A stretch of 64,000 bases of DNA from Casuarina equisetifolia (Eukaryota; Streptophyta; Magnoliopsida; Fagales; Casuarinaceae), in NCBI GenBank assembly GCA_028551475.1, contig CM052359.1, positions 17,361,583-17,425,582 of the forward strand. Reading direction: 5' to 3'. A program made the position numbers and the translations under genes. A model generated the notes under the pieces. It made no database searches. It saw only the letters and a list, made by a program, of their open reading frames with translations, and was not told where the DNA came from. Below, piece after piece: positions 40,733 to 53,498 of the stretch; within the stretch, counting starts at the first letter, position 1; every line of letters starts with the position of its first letter.

Positions 40733-43700
40733 TCCCTCTACAAGCTAAAGGCGTATAGTGTACCATCAACTTGGAGCGAAGAAGGCAAAAATAAGCTAAG
40801 GAGAGGCCTTTGGTGAAGATATTTGTGGGTTGACCCACTAAAGAAATGAATTGCAAGTAAAGTTAACCATGAGCTAGGCATTCTCGGACAAAGTGAAAGT
40901 CAATTTCAATGTAATTGGTACGAGCATGGTAGACAAGATTGATTACCAAGTAAAGAGCAAATAAGTTGTCACACCACAAAGTCGGCGAATGAGGAGGCAG
41001 GGCCCGAAGATCCTAGAAATATTTAATCCACGTGAGTTCAGTAGTGGTGTTGGCAAAAGTCTTGTACTCAATCTCTGTGTTGGAGCAGGTGATAGTGCGC
41101 TGCTTATGGGAACTCCAAGAAATAAGATTCTTGCCTAAAAAGATACAAAAGCCATTAACCGAGCATTGATTGTCACAATTACCAACCCAACTAGCATTAG
41201 AGAAGGCATGAAAAAAGGTGGAAAGACTACGAGTGAGATGAAGGCCAAGTCAAGGAGTGTTAGCCAAGTAACACAAGATGCATTTGACAACTTGCCAATG
41301 ATCAATGGTAGGATGGTGAAGGAATTGGATGTGGTGTTAATAGAATAGGCAATATCAAGATGAATAAGAGTCAAATATTGCAAGGCACCAACAATGCTTC
41401 AATAAAGAATGGGGTATGTGAGGGGCTTGTCATACCATAGAGAAAAAGGTTCATTTGTGGTGCAAGGAGTGGAGACAACCTTGGCAACAATCATCTTGGT
41501 GCAAGCGAGAATGTCTTGGGTGAACTTGGCCTAATGAAGAAGAAGACCCTTAGAAGTGGGTTGCATCTCAATGCCAAGAAAGTAATGAATGGGGCTAAGA
41601 TCTTTGAGGGCAAATTTCTATTGGAAGATCTATAAAAGAGTAAAAAAAAAAGGGGCTTGGGGACACCCAATCAAAATAATGTTATCAATATAGATGAGTA
41701 AAATGATATTGTACTGATAGGTGTAAAGGGTGAATAGTGAGGTGTCAACCTTGAGATGATGAAGCCAATGGAGATGAGAAACGAGCTTAACCTTTAGTAC
41801 CATGCTCTAGAGGCCTGCTTTAGGCTATAAAGAAAGCAGTAAAGGCAACACACACACAATGGCCAAATGGGATCAACAAAGCCCTAAGGTTGCTCCATGT
41901 ATACAACTTTAGTGAAATGCCTATGAAAAAAGGCATTGGAGACGTCAAACTGATGAATGAACCAACCATGGGAGTAGGTAACATACAAAACGGTGCACAA
42001 AATAACCTATTTGGCAACTGGACTAAAAGTCTTAGTGAAGTCGATGCTTTCATACTAATGAAAGCCTTTGGGAACAAGGTTGTCTCCACTTTATAGCATT
42101 CAAGTGACCCATTTGAATGAAGTTTGACCTTAAAGATCTACTTGCAACCAATGGGGTGAATGCTATGAGATATAGGAACCAAAGCCCAAGTGCGATTGTG
42201 GATTAAATCCATTTACTTAGCTATTGTGGCCTCACGCCACTAGGGATCATGAACGCCTTGAGAGAAGCAAGTAGGTTTAGGTTAAGGATAGGTTGTTGCA
42301 GCGAAGGCAAAGGTCTAGTACAAGTAAAGGTAAATGAGTAATGGTGTCGTCTTGAAGGTGGGTGATTGGGTGAAAGGCATGAGGGGGAATATTAGGGATG
42401 GGGAGAAAAAAGGAGGAAAGAGAGAAAGGTTGTTATTAAGAGGGTCAAGAGAGGCATAGGGACATGGTGATATGGGAAAGGGGCACAAGACAAGAATGGG
42501 GACAATGGTGGGAGGTGGGAAAAGAAAGGAGAAAGGGGGTGGTTAATGGAAGGGGAAGACATCCTCATGGAAAATAATATCAACAACAACGAAGATGTGT
42601 CGAGTTTGGGGACAATAGCATTGGTACCCTTGATAGCTTGAAGGATACCCAAGAAAGATGTAGGCGTAAGAATGAAGGGTAAGTTTATAGGGAGCATATG
42701 GTTAAAGGTAAGAAAAGACACGACTAAAAACCTGAAAATGAGAGAAAACCAAAGGGCGGTGAATGAGCACCTACCAAGGTGAACAATGGCCAAGTAGCAA
42801 GGTCAAAAGGTGGTTGATTAGGAACACAGTTGTCTCAAAAGCAAAATCCCAAAAGTGTGTTAGGAGAATGGCCTTAATGAGAAAGGTGAAACCAATTTCA
42901 ACAATGTGGCGATGCTTGCGTTCAGTAACACCATTTTAGAACGGAGAATAGAGGTAGGAGAGACGTTAGCGAATGCCATGTTGCTGAAGGTAGGTCCAGA
43001 AGGTAGAGGAGAGAAACTCCGAGGCACAATCACACTGAATCACTTGAAGTTTGTAGTGAAATTGATTTTTGACAAACTTGTGAAAATTTATAAAAATAAT
43101 GAGAAATTGAGAGTGAGTATGAAAGGTGTAAAGCCAAGATAAATGGGAAAAATCATCAATGAAACACATACATAATTTATTACCATTAAAAGATTTAATA
43201 GAAGTAAGGCCCTATACATTAAAATAAACTAATTAAAAGGGAACAAATTGAAAGGTCCAACATCAATACTAGGCTTATTAAAAGGTTATCTTTTATTTAT
43301 GGTTAGCTCAAGCCCATGTTAAGTTATCCTTTCTTACTTAAGAGATGTATTAGGTTTAGTAATGTGGTGTAAGAGAGTGTAGCCATCATTGTGAAGAACT
43401 TAGTCTATCTGTATGTATGTTGGTTGTTATGTGAGAGAAATCTCTGTATTTATGAATAGATTTCCTCCTTTAATGGAACTTGAGGTTAGTCACTCTTGCT
43501 TCTTTCTTGTTTGATTTCGAGTGTTATATTTGTGAATGATTATATGTGAATAAGGTGGTGATTTAAGAATACAAATATGTTTCACAAAAGACCCAAACTC
43601 AATAGGGGAATGAGAGTGGCAATGGCTTCTACTAATGGCGTATACCGTACACAAAGGAAAAGAAGGTGAGCAGTGTTTTATTACAGAAGACTTCAAAAAA

Positions 43701-45437
43701 GGAATTAGAAATGCATATGATGGATGGCCAAGATATTAGTGCCACAAAATAAGAGGATTAAGGCTATAGGTGACAAAAGCACAAAGAAAGGAGGAAACTC
43801 TAGTAGGAGCCACATGGTAGAGACCAAGATCAAGAGGTCTATGGGAGATGACTTGTCTCGTGTAAGAAGACAACCTAAAAATGAGTAGATCAAAACAAGA
43901 AATAACAATTGTTATCAGATGTGACTTTAGAGATAGATAAGAGATTTTTAGTAATAGAAGGGACAACAAGAACATTAGACAATTGAAAGGTAAGAGTGCA
44001 AAGAGTACTTATGTGAATGATGGGAAAAAGATGCCATCACCCACAGTGAGCTGTTGATGCTTGACATATGGGTTCACATGGGATAATGCAGCTAGAAAAT
44101 CAGTGACATGATGGGAGGCATTGAAATTTAGGAACCAAAAGGTACTGAAAGGGCATACAAAGGAGTGGATGGGCCATAGTGAGAGATGGGAGGAAAAGAG
44201 AAAAAAATAAGTTGAGGGGTAGGATTCGATAGGGTAGGGTGCATGGTAACTATAGTGGGCATGTGGTGGAGGAAGGGATTGAGTAAGGTAGGGTACATGA
44301 TAATTATAATGGGCCTACAATGGAAAAAGGGGTTGAGTAGGGGTAGGGTGTAGGATAACTAAGGTGAGCATGTGGAGAAGTATGGGCTTGGGTTGAAGTT
44401 TAAGTGGGCAAGCTAAAATTCAATTTGAATCGTTCATGATAGTTCGCGATGTAATGGCCTACTTGATGAAAAAGATGGTAAAAAGGCCTATTAATACATT
44501 GACCCCAAGTTTGATTTCTATTAGGCCTAAATTGGGTAAGAGGTGTAAGGAGAAGCCCATCATGGGCAAGCTAAGAGGCGTGATGCTAGGTCAAATAGGT
44601 GTGTTGTAAGTGTAGGCCAAGTTAAAGGTGAAGTAGGTTACCTTAAAAGGAGCCTGGGTACATTGTAAAAGCCTTCGATGTGATAGTGATGATCGCATGA
44701 CAACTTAGATGGCCTTCTTGGGCCAGAATCTAACCGTGCAAAGCTTCATGGTTAAGTGAGGTGGTCTAATTCTAGACTTGACACTAATGTTATGAAGGTG
44801 TTGTACTCCTCTCCAAGACCACAAAATAGTTGCCTAGCATATTCATCGTCATCAATTTTAATGCCAACAACGGTGAGTTCGTCAAGCAGTCGTTTGACCT
44901 TGTGAATGAATTTAGTGATGGGGTGGGAACCTTTGCTAATGGTGTGAAGTTGGAGATGAATGGAGGAAGCCCACGCAAAGGATTGCGTGTAGGATTTCTT
45001 GAGAAAATCCCACACCGCAACAAAGGAATGGAGGTCTAAGAGTTAGGTGACCACCATATTGGTGGATGTGGCTAGAATCCAACTCAACGCAGTCTAGTCA
45101 TGAACTAACTAGGCTATGTAGGCTATATTTAGGGTCTCAATGCCAATGGATTCATGAATGGTGATGGGTAAGGGTAGGTTTAGTGCCTTTGAGGATGGAA
45201 AAGAGCCAATGGGAGATGAGAAAGGGTAGAAGTTTGGTGCACCAAACGACAAAATTTATGTTGTTAAAGTGTTGTTGGAAGGATGGGGAGGGAGTGACAG
45301 GCACAGAAAAGGAATTAGGCATCATTGGCATGGTCAAATAAGTTGAAAAGGGGTTTGGCAATCGGAGGTAATGGAAGAAAAGGAAATTTTGGATCAAAAT
45401 TAGGGATAAAGGCATGAGTTGAAGGCTTTTAATACCA

Positions 45438-45863
45438 TGAAGAAAAAGAAAGAATGTAGAATTTGGTCATCAAAATTAGGATTCCGATGAGAAAGACAAA
45501 GCACAAACAAAGAATAGGAAGAATGAAACCTTAGATTTTATAAATCACAATTTGATTGATTTTTCATGATAATTACAAGCGTTTTTGCAATTGAACTTGT
45601 AAAAGTATGCAAGATTTACAAATGAAAATAATACTAATCAAATCATCCAATTTGGTAAGAAATCCAGCAGAGATGACAATGAGAAGATCAGGTGACTACG
45701 AGGGATGCAATCACGGGTTTCTATCAAGTTGCACAGTAGGTCAACTGGGTAACGCAACACCAATTGGGTTAGGGCTAATGTGTCATGTGTGTTGTTGTAG
45801 ACATTGACGTGGCACAACTTGCTAATATGGTTGTTGATGTGTTGGTTGATTTATCCATTAACA
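45438..45863 (-). repeat. Copia LTR, 5' copy in element orientation
   Basis: 426 bp, bounded inside by the tRNA-Met-like primer site and outside by TGTTAA on the minus strand. Confidence 0.72.
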
Positions 45864-45869
45864 TACATA

Positions 45870-46500
45870 TTTTCCTTTGTTTTTCTAAAGGAAATTTGAG
45901 CAATCACATAATGGATAGTATTCCAATAATTGCTAAAAATGAAATTTAGAATTTATTAACAATCTAAGATCTTGATGTGGGAGGGTCCAATTAAATTCAA
46001 ACTAAAAGAAAATTCATCTAAAAAATGGCTATGAATGACCAATTTTCAAGGGTTCACATCATCAAATTGGCTTAAGATAAATTTTGAGTTAGGCACTTGT
46101 GTTTTTTGACATTTTATTAGAGCTTAAATTGATTATGCTTCATCTTGTGTAACCTTAAGCCTAATGTTATTAGGTGTGTGAGAAAATATGCAAGATAAAA
46201 GTCTTATACTAAATTCTTTTGAGTTAGCTTTTTTATTAAACATTTAAGCCTTCTATATTATGATATATAAATATATGTAAGGTGGTAATAAGATCTTTCT
46301 AAAAAATTATTTCCTTTGATTTTTGATTTTTGATTTTTTGGATTGCTGCCTTCCGCATATGTTTAATAAGCGGAATCATCATAAAAACCAAGATTTCCTT
46401 TGATTTTTTTGGTTATTTATTTATTTTTATTTTATTTTAGGTACGAATCATGTAGTTTCCATCTCAATCATTCATTAGATATGATCAAGTAATCTGAAGA
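45870..46500. repeat. Noncoding duplicated segment, right copy, with a 280-bp insertion
   Basis: It matches 36030-36400 but is split at about 45975-46257 by an extra segment. That segment starts near GATGTGGGAGGGTCC and itself resembles 37690-37830 (shared TATTAGAGCTTA and TTTTTTATTAAA phrases). The right copy begins just outside the copia LTR. Confidence 0.65.
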
Positions 46501-47182
46501 GATTTTTTTTTTCATTTATTCTCAATGTTAAAAGGGCCCATATCTCTTCAAAAAATTTTATTAAGATGATAAATTGTCTAAATTTATAAGACACATTCTA
46601 AGTATTATTCTCTTTAATGTATGACTCTACTATGTAATGTTTTTCTATGATTCCAATTTAGTTTTTTACAATGAACGATTAGCCTATTTTTTAGATTTGG
46701 TTAGAATATATAAAAGAATGATTGGTTTTAATGTTACATAAAAAGTCCAAGTCTAACTTTTTAAGGTTATATAAATAGTATTATCTCTAATATGAGACCA
46801 TATTATCTAATAACCATATGAGCAAATGCGTTTTTCATATATAGATCATTAAAAGATAGCACCTTAACATATCACGATATAATTCTACGCCTAGATCTTG
46901 ATACTTTTAGAAAAGCACCTCTCTGTCTGATTCTTGACCATCCATGTGACAGCTAGTTGTTGACCATAAAAAAATCCGACTTTCCCATCACCTAGAACTT
47001 TCTTGAAATCACATAGTTCGCTTAATATTGGCCCACCCCATATGATTCACGCGGCATTAAAATAATCATGTTTATACGTAAATAAGCCCAGGACCAGCTC
47101 TGCAGATACTTTCTCTATTAAATCTGCCTGCAAAATTACTCCATGCCCCTTCCTTCCTTCACAACTTCACCCGACCCTTTCA
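46501..47182. promoter_or_regulatory. Upstream region of the phospholipase gene
   Basis: AT-rich, with no reading frame. The final 150 bases are CT-rich, as expected for a plant 5' leader. A TATTAAAT near 47117 is a possible TATA element, unproven. Confidence 0.35.
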
Positions 47183-49892
47183 ATGGCGGCCATTTCTCTT
47201 CCTAGAACTGTCCGTCCCTTCACCATACCAAGCCACAGTCCGCTTCATTCCATAACCCACTCTGCAGTGCTGAGTTTTGCCGAAAAATCCCATCTTAAAG
47301 CTCCAAAATTTGCCACGAAGGTACCAACAGTATGCAGGGTGATATCAAGAACGAACGACAGTCTACAAACCATAATCTCAGGGCTCGACAAAGAAGGTAC
47401 ACAGGAAGTAGAAGGAGAGGAAGGAGCTGGTATGGCTACTTCCCAACCCGAGCGCCAACTAGCCGATGTCTGGCGTGAAATCCATGGCCAAGACGACTGG
47501 GTTGGCCTGCTCGATCCCATGGACCCACTTCTTCGATCAGAGCTGATCCGCTACGGCGACATGGCACAGGCATGCTACGACGCGTTCGATTTCGACCCCT
47601 TTTCGAAGTACTGCGGGAGCTGTAAGTACCTGCGCCGTGACTTCTTCGACTTCCTGGGAATGTCGCACCTGGGCTACGATGTCTCTCGCTACCTCTTCGC
47701 AACCTCGAACATCAATCTTCCGAACTTCTTCAAGAAGTCCCGGTGGCCAAAAGTGTGGAGCAAGAACGCTAACTGGATCGGGTACGTCGCTGTGTCCGAC
47801 GATGAAACATCGAAGCGTCTCGGCCGCCGTGACATAACCATTGCATGGAGAGGCACCGTGACACGGCTGGAGTGGATAGCAGACTTGATGGATTTCCTCA
47901 AGCCGATTTCTTCTAACAACATCCCATGTCCGGATCAAACTGTAAAAGCCGAATCTGGGTTTATAGACCTCTACACAGACAAGGACGAGGCCTGCCGATA
48001 CTGCAAGTACTCGGCGAGAGAACAGATATTAAGCGAGGTAAAAAGGTTGCTCGACAGGTACGCAAACGAAGAGCTTAGCATTACCATTACCGGGCACAGT
48101 CTCGGGGCGGCGCTGGCCATTCTAAGCGCGTACGAACTCATCGAGACAGGCCTGAATGTGTTGAACGACGGCAGGGCTGTGCCGGTGTGCGTGTTCTCAT
48201 TTGCTGGTCCGAGAGTAGGGAACATAAGGTTCAAAGAGAGGCTCGAAACATTAGGGCTGAAGGTGTTAAGGGTGGTGAATGTTCACGATATGGTGCCGAA
48301 GTCGCCGGGGCTGCTCTTCAACGAGCAAGTGCCGCCGATGCTGATGAAATTGGCAGAGGGGTTGCCGTGGAGTTACTCGCACGTCGGGGTTGAACTAGCG
48401 TTGGACCACAAGAACTCGCCGTTTCTGAAACCGACCGGCGATCCGGTTTGCGCACATAATTTGGAGGCTCACCTGCATTTGCTTGATGGGTAAGTAATTT
48501 TTCTTCCCCCTTCTTTTAGTTTACGCATGAACACAACTGTAGTACTGTTCTTTTTGGGATTGTTATTACCATTCTAATGTCACTAACATTACTAGGTTAG
48601 GGTTAATAATTTGGTTATACAAGATATTTTTTTTTAGGGTGTCCCGTTGGCTTAATGGCAAAAAGTCAAGGAGCCCTCACTTGGGTTTGAAAACCCCTCT
48701 TCCTCTCCCTCTGTGTGCATTAAAAAAAATAATTATAAAGGTACTCTTAGCTAACCACGGGACTACTGGCATAATAATGATTACATGCGCTTAAATTAGG
48801 TTAATGGGTGAATTAACTGTTTCCCTACTCTACGATAAATAGAGACACTTTTCAGCATAGTGGGCTGCGCGGCAGTACCATCATGGACTTACTTCTGGTA
48901 TCATGGACTATGATGGCGGATGTTCATCCACGCCATTCTAAAACCAAAAGCTCCCTACCAAGAACTAAAAGAAAATAAACACTAGAAACAGAATATAAAG
49001 GCAAGGCAGGCTGTGAAAAAAGTGACAAGAAGCCTGCAGTCAAATCTAGGAGGTTACACCACTGCACCCGTGGCATCTAGACGGAGATATGCTATTAAAA
49101 TATGGAGATCTCTTTTCATATGCGTTAAAACTGCGGCTAGGCTGGAAGTCAATAAAATAAGAACGCCAAAGATATCATGGCAGCTTGACAGGATTAAATT
49201 AATTGCATTAGTTTCTATCCTTAGAATATATTAATGTCATGGTTGTTGCACAATAATATTAGACTCTTATCACGAATAACAGATCCTTTAATATAAGACT
49301 AGTGTGAGATATTCTTTACAGCAATTTGATGCTAGTGGACTACAAAGAATTATGGATGTGGAAATCTCGTTCTGTTGAAAGTACTCCTCAAAGATCCGAT
49401 TCTTAAAGCTTTTTGCTCAAGCTCTCTCATCTACATATCTTGAATGAGAGATCAAATTTGAAACCCTATAAGCCGATGATTCACCTGTTCATTCCTTCCA
49501 CTCTTCTATGTTAAGAGTCCTGCCATCTGTCTTGAGTACGAGATGTTGAACTCAGGACTTCGGTCTTGGAGAGTTTGTAGCCAATTACTGGGATGTAGAG
49601 ATCTGATGGTGAAGTTATTGAGTTTTGTCATTTGGTTACATGATGCAGATACTATGGGAAGGGCCATAGATTCGTGCTGTCAAGTGGAAGGGATCCTGCA
49701 CTGGTGAACAAGGCATCTGATTTCCTGAAAGACCATTACTTGGTGCCGCCTTACTGGAGGCAAGATGAGAACAAGGGCATGGTGAGGAGCAAAGATGGCC
49801 GGTGGGTGCAGCCCGAACGGCCAAAGCTGGACGATCACCCTCCAGATATGCACCACCATCTCAAGCAATTAGGCCTGGCTTCTCATGAATAA
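47183..49892 (+). CDS. Chloroplast phospholipase A1-I gamma-type lipase (DAD1-like family)
   Basis: Two exons, 47183-48489 and 49649-49892, give 516 residues; Arabidopsis PLA1-I gamma 1 has about 515. Residues 1-75 or so are a Ser/Thr-rich chloroplast transit peptide. The class 3 lipase core starts with WREIHGQDDWVGLLDPMDP near 97. The nucleophile elbow GHSLGAALA has Ser306, the acid is Asp369 in NVHDMVPKSPG, and the catalytic His is in CAHNLEAHLHLLDGY (probably His425) or at His400. Family members release fatty acids from sn-1 of plastid phospho- and galactolipids; some feed jasmonate synthesis. Exon 1 is notably GC-rich compared with its surroundings. The single intron holds a tRNA-like SINE candidate. 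Confidence 0.93.
48636..48728 (+). mobile_element. tRNA-derived SINE-like insertion in the phospholipase intron
   Basis: Pol III-like A box TTGGCTTAATGGC (48647-48659) and B box GGTTTGAAAACCC (48684-48696) are spaced as in tRNA-derived SINEs. A CT-rich body and an A-rich tail follow. A T-run precedes it. No clear target-site duplication. Confidence 0.45.
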
Positions 49893-52875
49893 AGAACTGT
49901 TATTTGCTTTCTGCTTGTAAATCACACGGTGATGCTGGTTAGAGGAAGGGCTGGTTCCGGACCATCTAAACGTCAGATAATGACACTAGGGGACCATTTA
50001 ACAGAAATAATGACGACAATAGTCTCGAGTCTTAGAATTCCTCAAGAAGCTGTAGAAGTTTGGAGGCACATAGTAGAATGGACAACACACTGTTATTACA
50101 GAAGCTGATGATCCCCTTCAATGTCAAAACCAAAAAATGTTATCTCCTCTGTAAGAATGATTACCTAACTTTCAGTAAATACTAAAACCAGCAGTGATTT
50201 CCTCTTGTCTGATATGACTAATCCATGTATGCCCATCCAACTTGCTGTAGAGTCATTGTGAAGCAATCACTGTGAAACATTGTGAACTTACTGCAGAGTC
50301 ATTGTGACTAATCTATTTATGCCCATCTGCTGTGACTACTCTAAGTTGGTGGGTTGTAATCTTCTGGGGTTTATTTTTTATTGTATTTCTTGGGAAGGTA
50401 GAACTATGCGAATAATTTCTCGATTTTATCTCTTAACAATTCCCAAGAATACATCTGAAATAAGTTCTTTAACCAAGGAAGCAGGGAGCAAAACTTCGTC
50501 AGTCACTGCACACCCCACCATCCCTCTCTCTATTTTTCACTTGTTTAATTAGAAGCTTTAAGGAGTCTTCTATCACAGCCAAAGGTATATATAAAAATTT
50601 AAGTAATAAAAGGCAGGTAGTTGCTGAGTTAAAATTTAAGTGAAGGTTATGATTATAGTTTTTTTTAATTATAATTTTTTAAATTATATATATGTGTGTA
50701 TCTCATTTGATGATTTGCCACAATGATAATAAAGAGATACATTAAAAAAAAAAAAAAAAGTTGTCTGTCAACTCCTATACGTATGGAAACCCTAAAATAG
50801 TAATAAATTACTATCTACCTTTTGTGTGTGGATTAGATTATTTCAAATTATATAAATATTTTAATGTTCTTATATTCATTTTTAAAATATATATATCTCC
50901 TTTGATGACTTGTCACAATGATAAAAAGGAGACATGAAAAAGGTCGTTTGGCAACTCTTATACATATAGAAACCTAAAATAATAATAAATTACTATCTAC
51001 CTTTGGTGTATGGATTAGATTATTTCAAATTATATATAATCCTTAATATTCTTATATTCATTGTCTGTATATGTACTAAAAGAGTTGTGTTAATCTCCCA
51101 ACAAAAGAACTCCGATAGCTATTAATAAATCTAGATTATTTTCCAAACATTGGGTGTAGAGACTAATTTGAATTGTTTGTAAAAGATTTTGTTCCTAAAA
51201 TGTTATATCGAGTGAAGCCTTCAGGCCTTCGTTACAGAAAAAAAAGTATTTAGTTGATGTCTCTCACCGGTAAGACTCTTATGATTATTATACAAAATGC
51301 CACTGTAATCATAGTTTTGCAAGCTGCTCTCGTCATAAAACGGGAATTCTTAGGCAAAGAAACTTCCGAACTCCACAATTGAATTCTCTAAATCCTTTTT
51401 GGAGTAGTAAGCATCTTATTATATTATTACTGTGCATATTTTACTTCAACACCATAGAGTGGATCAATAATTAAGTGAAAGAAAAATACAAAATGCCTAT
51501 CTCAAGCAAATTAACTAGTATTTTAATTTGAGGCGAAGATGCATAATACAATTGATAATTTTCTACCAAAATCAAATCAAATCAAAATAAGTTTGTTCAC
51601 CTTCATGCTTGCTTCCATGTGAAATTTTTTTGGCACATACATGAATTGACTGAGATTAATCTCCCAACCAATCTCTAATTTTCTAAGATATCCTCAAATA
51701 ACAAATCATTAATCTTCTGTTTCACTTTCTTATCATTTTGCATAGTTCTAAATTTTTTGTTTTACTTCATGAGAATTTAGCATGGGCTTGGATCTTGAAG
51801 ATGCTACCTCTAATATAGCTCCAAAACATTTTTGCACGGCTGGTGTTTTGAAAATTGTTTGGTCGAAGAGGCCCAGAATGGCGTCATGAGTAAGGAGAAA
51901 GCTGCGAAGGTCTTCCTTTCTCATTGTCGGAGATGGGTTCTCCAATGGCCTAGAGTTGGTCTTTCAAAGATATTCGGTGACGAATTGATGGCCTTTTGTA
52001 TTGGCTTGGAGACGAAGGCACAGTACAATTGCCTTCGCTAAACTATGGGATTCAGACACTAGAGCTTGCTAGCGGCGAGAGAGACCGTTAACAATGGCAT
52101 CGGATGACGACGCTGAGTAACTGAGCGAGTTTGAGGTCACAACTGGCCCCTCAAGAAAGAGGTCACGACTGGTCCCAGTCGCTAGATAAAAGTGGTCTCC
52201 ACTTTCATTCACAAAATTCTATACTTACAAAAATAGACTTTGCCCCTATATAAAAATTGCGGTCCCATGAACCAATACAAAGGGATATGATGAGAACAGA
52301 GCATGCAGAGTTGTGATTGCTAAGGCTACTGCCCCGCCCATCTATTTTTACCTGCAACCAACACGCACCCAGCTAAACTACTCTGCTATAAGAAGCTGAG
52401 ACAGATAATTCACTACCAAACAAAATGATTCCCTACCAACCTATTTTTGCAGGAAAAAGATCATTGACAGTTGCATTCTTATAAAAATATTGACTCGTGC
52501 AAATCGTACTCTAAATTTTGGTGCAGCAAGTACATCAATTTGAACAACTCTAAGCCATGGCGAACTCGATCAAGCGTTGATCGAAACCTATATATACACA
52601 GAAAATTCACGAATGCTTCAGAAAACACCTGCAACAACAGTAACTTAGGAAGCAAACCCGCCACCATTAACAAGATCGATAAGATTCAGGAGATTCAATG
52701 GTTGAAAAGAAATACTTAAAAGGTTGAGTACCCCAATCGCCGTGACACTATGGGTCCACCAAATTTGGAGCAAGAACACAGCAACGATTCTGTATTAACA
52801 ATCCCAAACAAGACCAGGGAACGTTTTTTAAGATATGTCAGACTCATTTAGATGTGTTACTTTTTAATTGAAATG
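49893..52875. other. Intergenic region between the lipase gene and the snoRNA cluster
   Basis: No supported gene. It contains a tandem duplication of about 190 bp (50690-51065) and short repeated phrases around GAGTCATTGTGA near 50250-50310. The part nearest the snoRNAs (52300-52875) may be the 3' portion of the snoRNA host transcript, but I identify no further snoRNA in it. Confidence 0.4.
50690..51065. repeat. Imperfect tandem duplication of about 190 bp
   Basis: Both units run from a TATATAT stretch through CACAATGATAA, then AATAAATTACTATCTACCTT, then GGATTAGATTATTTCAAATT, and end in TTCTTATATTCATT. No coding content. Confidence 0.8.
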
Positions 52876-52973
52876 GGGACTCAGAATATGGGTGGTGATA
52901 TATCAGGATGGTCGGCAAGGCAAAAGATGCCATTACGACGAACGAGACCATTCACACAAATCGTCACAGTCCC
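52876..52973 (-). ncRNA. U33-like box C/D snoRNA, copy 2
   Basis: Terminal stem GGGACT/AGTCCC, box C variant TGACGA (52966-52961), internal C'-like TGATATA, box D CTGA (52884-52881). The guide ACCACCCATA two bases before box D complements UAUGGGUGGU of 18S rRNA as remembered. The fifth-nucleotide rule points to the U before GGG, the site methylated by U33/snR55. A second stretch, GGTCTCGTTCGT, complements ACGAACGAGACC of 18S. It is paralogous to 53890-53996. Confidence 0.83.
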
Positions 52974-53152
52974 TTAAACTTCATCTTCTAAACATGTTCT
53001 CAATGAGTTTTTCATATTAAGACTGTTTTTAAGATTTCTGACAGTCGCCCTGGGGTTGAGTAAACTACATTACCATTAAAAGACATGACACTTTAATAAG
53101 GAAGAAGAAAGAAAGAACTGCGGAAGGAAGAGGCAGGGGATCTTAGAAGGAC

Positions 53153-53235
53153 TTGGCCTCATAGATTAGTTTGTCGACAGCAAGTTATTCAGACATATGC
53201 TTGTCAAAATAAAGTAGTTCATAATCATTGGCCAA
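53153..53235 (-). ncRNA. U27 box C/D snoRNA, copy 2
   Basis: Terminal stem TTGGCC/GGCCAA is perfect. Box C is the variant ATGATTA. The guide GACAAGCATATG (53205-53194) before D' CTGA (53192-53189) complements CAUAUGCUUGUC near the 18S 5' end. The terminal D box reads ATGA instead of CTGA, so this copy may be weakened or inactive. Confidence 0.75.
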
Positions 53236-53288
53236 CCCAAGTACATCCCAAACACTCCAACTGAAAAGGAAAACCACTAAAACGAAGG

Positions 53289-53386
53289 GTTCTTCAAACA
53301 TTGAATATGACAAAAGGTTATCCTTATGGGCCGTCAGATAGGAGCGAAAGACGTGCAATGTGATAATCACAGAGTATCATCTGAAC
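53289..53386 (-). ncRNA. Candidate orphan box C/D snoRNA
   Basis: A possible GTTC/GAAC terminal stem encloses box C-like ATGATAC (53380-53374), a CTGA at 53337-53334 that would be D', and a poor D box (TTGA). I recall no rRNA target for the bases before CTGA. It sits between two better snoRNAs, which is the main reason to list it. Confidence 0.35.
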
Positions 53387-53498
53387 TATGCTGCTGTTCA
53401 TCACACGACCCCTAGGCTTAACAGTAACTAAAATTCTGTTGCTCAATCATAAATAGAAAATGATGCAAACATTTAATAGAAACAAAAACACCATGAGC

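Larger units (their letters stand above)
40480..45863 (-). mobile_element. Second decayed Ty1/copia retrotransposon
   Basis: Right LTR 45438-45863 and left LTR portion about 40480-40732 share long matches such as ATCCAATTTGGTAAGAAATC. Minus-strand primer site TGGTATTAAAAGCC (45437-45424) abuts the right LTR; GAGGGA precedes TGTTAA at the left LTR, as expected of a polypurine tract. Gag remnant at 45015-44752 (DDDEYARQLFCGLGEEYNTF), integrase at 43169-42966 (FIDDFSHLSWLYTF), reverse transcriptase to about 41670 with IYIDN at 41693-41682 in place of YVDD, then RNase H. The copia order Gag-IN-RT-RH is clear. Many stops make it inactive. The outer part of the left LTR has no visible counterpart. 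Confidence 0.82.

Noticed and set aside
42392-42793. 133-codon minus-strand frame in the copia element
   Set aside because: Low-complexity Leu/Pro/Phe-rich translation within decayed pol; no independent gene.
47537-47938. 133-codon open frame antisense to the lipase
   Set aside because: It is a shadow of the GC-rich lipase exon 1, whose frame has all catalytic motifs.
51748-52041. Overlapping open frames on both strands near 51.9 kb
   Set aside because: No recognisable family, and neither frame has splice sites linking it to further coding sequence.
53360-53374. Ten-base match of the candidate snoRNA (ATCACATTGC) to 25S rRNA GCAAUGUGAU
   Set aside because: It is not directly followed by a D or D' box, so the spacing does not fit a methylation guide; probably chance.
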